This document shows positions 57,429 through 64,000 of a stretch of DNA of 64,000 nucleotides, in pieces. The stretch covers positions 17,362,755-17,426,754 of the forward strand of contig CM048853.1 in NCBI GenBank assembly GCA_026545225.1, given 5' to 3'. Source of the stretch: Cornus controversa (Eukaryota > Streptophyta > Magnoliopsida > Cornales > Cornaceae). Numbering within the stretch: position 1 is the first letter of the stretch; the number at the start of each line of letters is the position of its first letter. The position numbers and the translations under genes are program-made. The notes below the pieces were generated by a model. It saw nothing but the letters and a program-made list of their open reading frames with translations. It was not told where the DNA came from and searched no databases.

Positions 57429-57464
57429 ACATTGAGGACAATGTTGCATATAAGTTTGGGGGTG
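57429..57464 (+). promoter_or_regulatory. Internal hairpin plus polypurine tract, B2
   Basis: ACATTGAGGACAATGT (57429-57444) then TAAGTTTGGGGGTG (57451-57464), about 1.09 kb before the terminal tract at 58541-58554. Confidence 0.75.
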
Positions 57465-57908
57465 CGGTATGCTATACCACTGGCATATGCATGCAATGTT
57501 CAATCGTTATATTGATTGTCATTGTAGAGCAAGTTTCTTTTCTTGATATTTTTGCATGCTTGCTATGATGTCTTCCTTTTTAAAGTCAAACCATTTGAAT
57601 AAATGTCCGAGGTAAATGCAGCAGGTAGTTAAGAACTTTAACATTGTAAATACCCGCAATTTTGCAAGCTATATAGTAGGCTAGAACGGTCTACATTTTT
57701 GTCCAAATATGAGCACGTATAGTTCTTGCCCTAAATTTGTCCTTAACCGCACAAATTCGCACACATGCATTTTAAATTGTGGGGTATAAGTCTGATGGAG
57801 AATTTTGTAAATTTCTGTTTTTATCTGAACAACTTAGAGAATAAGTTCTTCCGGTTGTTGTAAAAAAAAAAACATTATAAAATAAATGCAATAAGCCTTC
57901 TCACTCAA

Positions 57909-58115
57909 TAAACCGGATTTCTATACCTCAAAGTAGGGAGTATTCGCGTATATGTGTGCAAGGTTGAGCAATAATAAGCGGGTGGCTTGCTTAAGCTCAT
58001 CGCCTTGTAAGCTCGGTTATTAAGTCCGAGGGGTGTTTCTTCACCTAATGCCCTAAAACCAATTGGTTTGGGAGTCATTGGCCCAATGCCGCTACATGGG
58101 CTTACAAGAAAGCAA
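57909..58115 (+). other. Conserved 3' noncoding block, B2
   Basis: Nearly the same as the B1 block at 25569-25780. The antisense frame is open for 74 codons (MTPKPIGFRALG). Confidence 0.74.
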
Positions 58116-58554
58116 AAAGAGCTAAGCATTGCACGGTCATCCGTACATGAGCAATCATGAATGTTTTGTGATAATGAACAACGGTGTCGAGCATTTTCAA
58201 TGAGTTTTTCTCTTAAAAACAGATTTATTCATTTTCTTCTCCAAATATGACAAAAGCCACGCGTTAGAATGCATGTTCACTTTTCAAAGAGGATTTTGGG
58301 GTCGAAATTGGTATGTTTGTTCGGACTGGCCATTATGTGGGGACCGTCATTTATTTATAGCTTGCGAAAGTCCATTTTTGCTAATGACCGCATAGTTCTG
58401 TAATACTTGTTGCATTTGCCAAATGTGAAACGAACAGATGATCGCCCTTTACCTAGTTGATGACTGAGCATGATTAAACTTTTGTATAAGATAGTTAATT
58501 TTATTTTGTAATATTGCATTGCTAAGGGACTAGCAATATGTAAGTTTTGGGGTG

Positions 58555-59948
58555 TGATAAGTGTTCAATTCTATGCATTTGAACCCTCTTTATTGCATAT
58601 GTTAGTTCTGTTTCTACGTTTACCGAGATATGATTACGGTATTTTTGTATTTTTGATGTATTGCAGGTCTTGTAGTAAATGGAGCAAAATTTGAGGCTTT
58701 TTGCAACTGAAGAGAAAAGTTAGAAATGCAGCCAAAGGCATCTCGATCAATCGAGATCTCATCTCGATTAATCGAAATCTCGATTGATCGAAATCTCGAT
58801 CAATCGAGATTCAATCTCGATCAATCGAGATTCTACAGAATCCACTTGCCCACTTGCTCACCTGCTCTCCCACTTGCAACAAAATCCCCCTTTTTGCACG
58901 ACTTAGGGGGATTGTCTGACTTGAACAAGACCCTTGGGGACCTTCTTGATATAATGGATATATATATTGATATATATATATATATGGTGGGCCCCAAGGT
59001 TGAAAAGGGAGCCATAAAGCACAAGGAAGCCTCATATCTCTCATATCTCTCAACACACATCAGACCTCAAGGAGAGACATTCGGGAGAGGAAGAGGACAA
59101 GCTGAACCAGACCAAGAAGCTTCATCTTCTTCATCAATGGAAGAGTGCAAGGCAACCATGAGCAACTAACTCTTCTACTAGGGTGTTGGTTTCAACCCCT
59201 AGCCATATAAACTTGTTCATCTTTGTAGCACTTGGGATTTGTAATTAAATGTTGATTATTTAGCCTAGTGACCATGTACACTAATACATTTCTTCTATAT
59301 ATTCATTTGATATTGAGTTTATTCTTGTCTTAGAGTAGATTCTTTCATGTGAATGCACAACATTTGCATATTCCACAAGAAGTGCAAATGATGGCTAGAT
59401 AATGGTGTTTAAATGAATGTGTTGTGTTTGTTTGTATAAACCATGCCAAGATAAGGTAGTTCGGATGCATGTAGGTTCACTTAGAGAGTAGGGTAATTAG
59501 ATAGTTAGTTAGGTTGAAGAGCTATGCTTGTTGAAGATGGATTATGATAGGTGGACAAACACATTGATCTTTTGATATGTCATTGAGGTCACAAGCCTAA
59601 TGACATTGTTAGGCATTTAATTAATGAATCCCATGCTTGCTACACTTATGAACATGTGAATGGCTAGTGGTGGAAACCAACCCTAGTTCTCTCTCCCAAC
59701 TTTACTCTTTAATTTTATTGTCATTACATTCATGCAATAGTTTATAAACAAAAATTCAAAAACCTGTTTTTAGGATTAAAGTGGAATTAATCTTTCTTTA
59801 AGACAATTACGACTAGTCCTCGTGGGATCGATACCCTCTATATAGAACCGTATCTACAAAGATTCGTACTCTTGCGAGTGGTTAAATTATATTTTGATAA
59901 AAAGGACAAAAATTAATCTTACAATATAATTCGAGTTTAGCCACATCA
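58555..59948 (+). repeat. B2 3' LTR
   Basis: 1394 bp, TGATAAGTG to CCACATCA. Palindrome array at 58740-58831 and TA tract at about 58967-58984. Preceded by a polypurine tract and followed by the TGTAG duplication. Confidence 0.95.
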
Positions 59949-59953
59949 TGTAG
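59949..59953 (+). repeat. Target site duplication TGTAG of B2, right
   Basis: Matches 31473-31477. D LTR sequence resumes after it. Confidence 0.95.
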
Positions 59954-61216
59954 CATGAGTAAAATATGCTAATTTTGAAATTGTATACATATGAGATGAT
60001 ATATGCATGTGTTATACATATATGTGCTATATGTGGTGTGTGGTGATGGAAAAATATGCTTGTTACTTATTTTTAGTATCAATGAGCATGAGTTGAGCAT
60101 GAAAATAAAATGCCATGCGGTTATGCATTCATATTGCATATGTGGGAAATTGCGAGAAAATGATGCAAATGAGGTACACGGGGCTTCGGAGTGGTCCAAC
60201 CGTGTGCTAAAATGTGGTGAAATTATCCACTATGTATGGCCCTCGGAGTGGACCCACCATACTACGGCTTAATGCCTAGGATCGGAGTATGTCCAATACT
60301 AATGACCCCTCGGAGTTGTCCCGGTCATAGGATGGTTTCCGAAGAATGTCCAAGATTTGTGAGCCTCAGAGTTGCCCCCTCACTCTATAGCAATCCTATA
60401 TATTGCTATGGTAAAATGACCTTTCGGAGTTGTCCCAGTCATCGGATGGTTATCGGAGGTGTCTAGGGTTACATGATCCTCGGAGCGGGCCAATCATATA
60501 GGGTATCGGATGAGGACCGAGAGAGAGAGCATTTACTTCCTTTAATGATTTTATGTTTGAACATGTTGTACATGATTCATGAAATATGCAATCCTCTTTA
60601 ATTGCATTTGTTAATTGGTTTGTGAGATTGTGGACGTGGCATGTAGTGTATTCATATGCATTCCATGTAGGTCAGTGTCGAGTCGGCACTTAGGAGAGTT
60701 GGGGTATCTCTACTGAGCCACAGTGGTGCTCACCCCTTTATTATAAACTCTTTTACAAATAAAGCGCCAATGACGGATGGGACATGAGTGTCCAAGTGAA
60801 ACTCTAGTGGTGTTTATGCTATCTTTTGGATGTTGAGCATTTTGTGGCTATCCATGCCGGCTTGTGGCATGTGACTTCCTATTTAGTTGTGGTTGTACTT
60901 TGGACATATGTACTTTTGATGTATGTATTGGATTATAAACTTATTGGGTGTGGAAAGACAACGGTTTAGTTTATGTAATGCCCATGGTGGCACTTAGTTC
61001 ATTTGATGATGTTTTCATTGTGAATGAATTGTGGTTGTGGAGGATAATGATTCATTTTGATGTATAATTCAATTATGAATGTGATCTTGAGTGTGAGATT
61101 GATGTTGGAACCTTTCATTTATGTTATGGATCATGTATGAGGAGTTTTAGGATGATAGAAGGTGGATTGGGCTCCAAATGAACCATGTATAGGGTTGTTA
61201 GAGGTCCCGTGGGGAG

Positions 61217-61470
61217 CATTTCGATCATGCGAAATGCCTATTTCGCACAATCGAAACCCCCATTTCGATCGTGCGAAGGGGTGATGTTTTATGATGATTT
61301 TTAGGGTCCAGACAAGAGGAATTTCGATCAATCGAAACCCCCATTTCGATCAATCAAAATATTGCAGGTCTGAGGTCCCGAGAGGGTGAAATCTTCGCAC
61401 AATCGAGATTTATTTCACACAATCGAGATGCCAGTTCGATTAATCGAAATCCCATTTTCAATCAATCAAA
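61217..61470 (+). repeat. Mixed palindrome array in D solo LTR
   Basis: C-type units (TTTCGATCATGCGAAATG, TTTCGCACAATCGAAA, TTTCGATCGTGCGAAG) come first, then B-type units (TTTCGATCAATCGAAAC, TTCGATTAATCGAAAT). The linker GGTCCCGAGAGG at 61374-61385 is shared with B1 22301-22311. Confidence 0.9.
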
Positions 61471-61978
61471 ATTACTATTCACAGCATTTTCCAAAACTTC
61501 ATTTCGACGTAATTTCTTCGTTTTAGATCGGAATTGAGTGGTTTTTTTTTAACTTAAGTATTTTTGGATTCTCTATCCAATGGTGTAAGCCTCATTTTCA
61601 TATTCCAAACACAGAAATTTTTGAGGCTCGAAAGTGAGTGATTCTCAAAGGTGTGGCCAAGTGAATTTCCACTAAGGTGTGTGATTCAATATAGGGCCCA
61701 TGGGATTGGTTAAGAAGGAATTGTGTGCATTCATATGCAAGAATTGAGTTAAGCTTCCGTAGTAAATGATGGTAATGAGGGTCTATAGGGATAAATAGAC
61801 AGTTTAACCTCCGGTTCTCCGAGAGTTTGAAATTGGGGCATTATAGCATGGTATCAAACCTTGATACTAATGCATGAATGTAATTGAGATTATTCACGGG
61901 GTTGAGTGAGCGGGTTCACACTTGGGATTCAGGGTCAGTCCGGGGGAGTCCCGGCGGTCCGGGTTTCAGGGCGTGACA

Positions 61979-61983
61979 CACAC
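61979..61983 (+). repeat. Target site duplication CACAC of D solo LTR, right
   Basis: Matches 30495-30499. Confidence 0.85.
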
Positions 61984-64000
61984 AATCCTTGAGATACATG
62001 CATATTGATCATAATTTTGACTCATGGCACCATCATTCCCTATGTGAGACATTTAATTAGGGAGCTTACAAATAAGTGATGCTACCTATCCTTAGGATTC
62101 CTTAAGATGTTACAAAATTTTGAGATAGTACAATGAAAGATCACGATGTCAATAGTTTGATAGTTACAATGAAAAATCATGATGCCGGCATAATTATTAC
62201 CATGAGGATTGAATTGCCAAAGAGATTACCCTTAATTTGGTGGGTACAATAACATCAATCATGACATCAATTATCCCCGATTGTTGTTTTATGCAAGAAT
62301 AAGAAAATAAACCATGCTGAGTTCATTGCCTCACTTCTATACTTAGTGAAAGAAAGGCTTCTTGTGATTTTTGCAAGGGGCAAAGAGCTAATATTTTATG
62401 GGGGGGAGATGTTTCAGAAAGTTAGGATCCTTCTGAGAGAGGAAACAAGTTTAATTTCAATGAACATGCCTTTAATAGTCTATATCAACTTGAAAATGAA
62501 GGCATTTTTAGATATTATTCTGGTAATATTATTAATTTCTCTAAGTCAGAAAAATAATTTTTTAAACAAAAGCACAAACTGTAGCTCTACTTGAAAGTCT
62601 TCAGGGAACCTTTTCCATAGAAATTTATTAATGTGTGTCTGCATGACCAAGGGTAATTCCAAGGTGGTGACTGATGGGGTTTGAGTGAAATCCTAACTCT
62701 TTGAATTTATACGTCCCCACCACCCCTTTTATATTAATAAATTTGGTCGAGTCATATAAAAAATATAAGGTGTGCGCTTGCCCTTCTATCAAGTCCCTAA
62801 GTGACAATAAAGAGCTTAGATTGAATCCCGGTTTCATTATGACCAGAGCGTTTATGGGTATATGTGAAGGGCACCCCTGCTATGTAGTAAACTCATAACC
62901 ATGGAAACACAATCCTATCTACTAAAAAAGGTAAAAATAATAAAACACAAACAGGTTACCCACTAGAGTAAGAGCGAAACCATAGAATCAACTAATTGAG
63001 GAATTGAAGTTATTCAGTTTCATGGGCACTAATCTAAAAGTGATCACATAATTTATTTGTAACACAAAGTAACAAATAGACTGAACCTAAACAACCAAAT
63101 ATAAAGAACGAAGAATTAAATTCTGTAATGCCCTAAATTTAAATGTAGCTATAGTTTGGAGAGATCAATTTGTTAGCTCTATTACATTTGTGCCCATGCC
63201 ACAAACCATGTAGCAGAAAGGGTTGACTGTTCAGATTAGAGCAAAGCAATTTAGCGACCTTCTCAATCACACTTTTTTTTATAGCTCACTAGTAAACCAC
63301 ATCACATCCTTAGCTTCAAATAATGTCATAAGTGCCAAATAATCATTTTTCACTTTTATCTGAGATTTTTGTAGCCGAAGCAAAATGCCAGAGGAATATG
63401 ATAAATCATTAATAGGACGTGGACCAATACTTGCTACAGATTTAAGCATGAAGGACAGCTTTGTCAAGCCTTATGTTTGTATTTCCCTTACTTTCTCTCC
63501 ATTTCTTCTCAATAACAAAACTGATAAAAATTATTCTTAATATGTTATTATATCTTCTCTTCCCCATTTCATTTTTCCTTCTCTTCCTTTTTATTCCCAC
63601 AAAAGAACCAAAGAGTGTGCACGCAACATGTTTTACACAGACAATCACAACTTAAAATAAAAAATATATTGTATAAATGATTATGTCAAGAACTTTAGCA
63701 AGCAGACATTGTAGGAGCAAACGTCTTATGTCACAATCATGAAGTATAAGAAATGCTAAACATAAAACTCATCCTTTAATTTCTTTATTTCTATTTTTGT
63801 TTTTTTCCCAACCACCCCAACACCCCCACATCGCGAAAAAATCTCTTTTTGTTTTAACCATTGTCATTCTTTGTAACCATTGTAATATCTTCCCCATCTG
63901 AAAATTTTACCATCATCACCATGATATTTACTTTATCATGTACATTTCACATAAATAACATATAAATAAATAACATTCAACCAAATGGTACCACTACCAT
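61984..64000. other. AT-rich region, no gene recognised
   Basis: Continues the sequence left of 30495. The longest open frames (62346-62594 plus, 82 codons; 62628-62837 minus; 62701-62898 plus) show no motif I know and have no promoter or codon pattern to support them. No tRNA, rRNA or clear repeat was seen. Confidence 0.5.

Larger units (their letters stand above)
31478..59948 (+). mobile_element. Athila family B retrotransposon B2, split by A cluster
   Basis: LTRs 31478-32892 and 58555-59948 with TGTAG duplications. Left part: primer site, gag, protease, RT/RNase H, integrase up to about 38384. Right part from 54963: leader, intron, env-like ORF, internal and terminal polypurine tracts. 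Family A sequence (38385-54962) lies between them. The LTRs differ at about ten places by eye (about 0.7%), a few hundred thousand years at usual rates. Broken, with a few breaks. Confidence 0.95.
30500..61978 (+). mobile_element. D solo LTR (gypsy), split by B2
   Basis: The two pieces, 30500-31477 and 59954-61978 (about 3.0 kb together), begin TGTAGAGACCGTGACC and end GGGCGTGACA, with CACAC on both outer sides. No internal region is left, so it is a solo LTR made by LTR-LTR recombination. It is related to the LTR at 5303-9113. The right piece has CGGAGT-rich diverged repeats (60170-60480) and a palindrome cluster (61217-61470). It is older than B2. Confidence 0.85.

Noticed and set aside
62640-62890. 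SINE candidate with a tRNA-like box
   Set aside because: One phrase (TTGAATCCCGG) faintly resembles a B box, but no A box, 3' tail or duplication could be seen.
62346-62898. Possible small host genes at 62346-62594 and 62701-62898
   Set aside because: Short open frames with no recognisable motif in AT-rich DNA, about what chance gives.

Overview
This window is plant nuclear DNA made almost entirely of nested retroelements. I found no host gene. Evidence for an angiosperm with a large, repeat-rich genome: primer binding sites complementary to the 3' end of plant tRNA-Asp (TGGCGCCGTTGCCGGGGA), Ty3/gypsy gag-pol of Athila type (DLGAS protease, FMDDF reverse transcriptase), an 'env-like' ORF with the putative plant transposon protein domain, and a CACTA TNP2 transposase remnant. 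I cannot name the species.

Left part (1-30.5 kb). Bases 1-487 are the end of an Athila-type LTR (family A) sitting inside a decayed CACTA transposase read on the minus strand (488-2060). A partial minus-strand LTR of family C (2810-3924) follows, then the 3' end of a different Ty3/gypsy element with a 3.8-kb LTR (5303-9113) that cuts into the gag of a plus-strand family C Athila element. That C element runs from 9114 to 29890 and is itself interrupted by a family B Athila element, B1 (17210-27638, target duplication ATCGT). The 5' LTR of B1 carries a 249-bp TRIM-like insertion (duplication GATCG).

Right part (30.5-62 kb). A solo LTR of a gypsy family called D here (30500 to 61978, duplication CACAC) was split by a second family B element, B2 (31478-59948, duplication TGTAG). 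B2 was in turn split by a family A cluster (38385-54962). The cluster is a minus-strand tandem of two A units sharing one LTR (period about 9.68 kb, near-identical copies), joined head-on to a plus-strand A 3' half. Rough LTR differences by eye give an order: A tandem youngest (about 0.2%), B2 about 0.7%, B1 about 1.8%, with C and D older. Bases 61984-64000 and 29891-30494 are AT-rich with nothing recognised.

Main observation. Families A, B and C each carry a cluster of short palindromes 28-37 bp upstream of a TATA-like box between pol and the env-like ORF. In B and C, the same family-specific palindrome is clustered again in the LTR upstream of its TATA tract (B: ATYTCGATYRATCGARAT; C: ATTTCGATTGTGCGAAAT and its inverse). 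In B a canonical GTAAG...CAG intron lies between the internal TATA and the env-like ATG. This looks like a two-promoter design (LTR plus internal env promoter) tied together by a matching motif that differs between families. The unrelated-looking D LTR carries both motif types and the same linker, which suggests exchange of the module. All three Athila families also keep an internal second polypurine tract preceded by an ACATTGAGGACAATGT-type hairpin about 1.1-1.3 kb before the 3' LTR, a conserved 3' block of about 210 bp, and a similar short ORF in the LTR leader.
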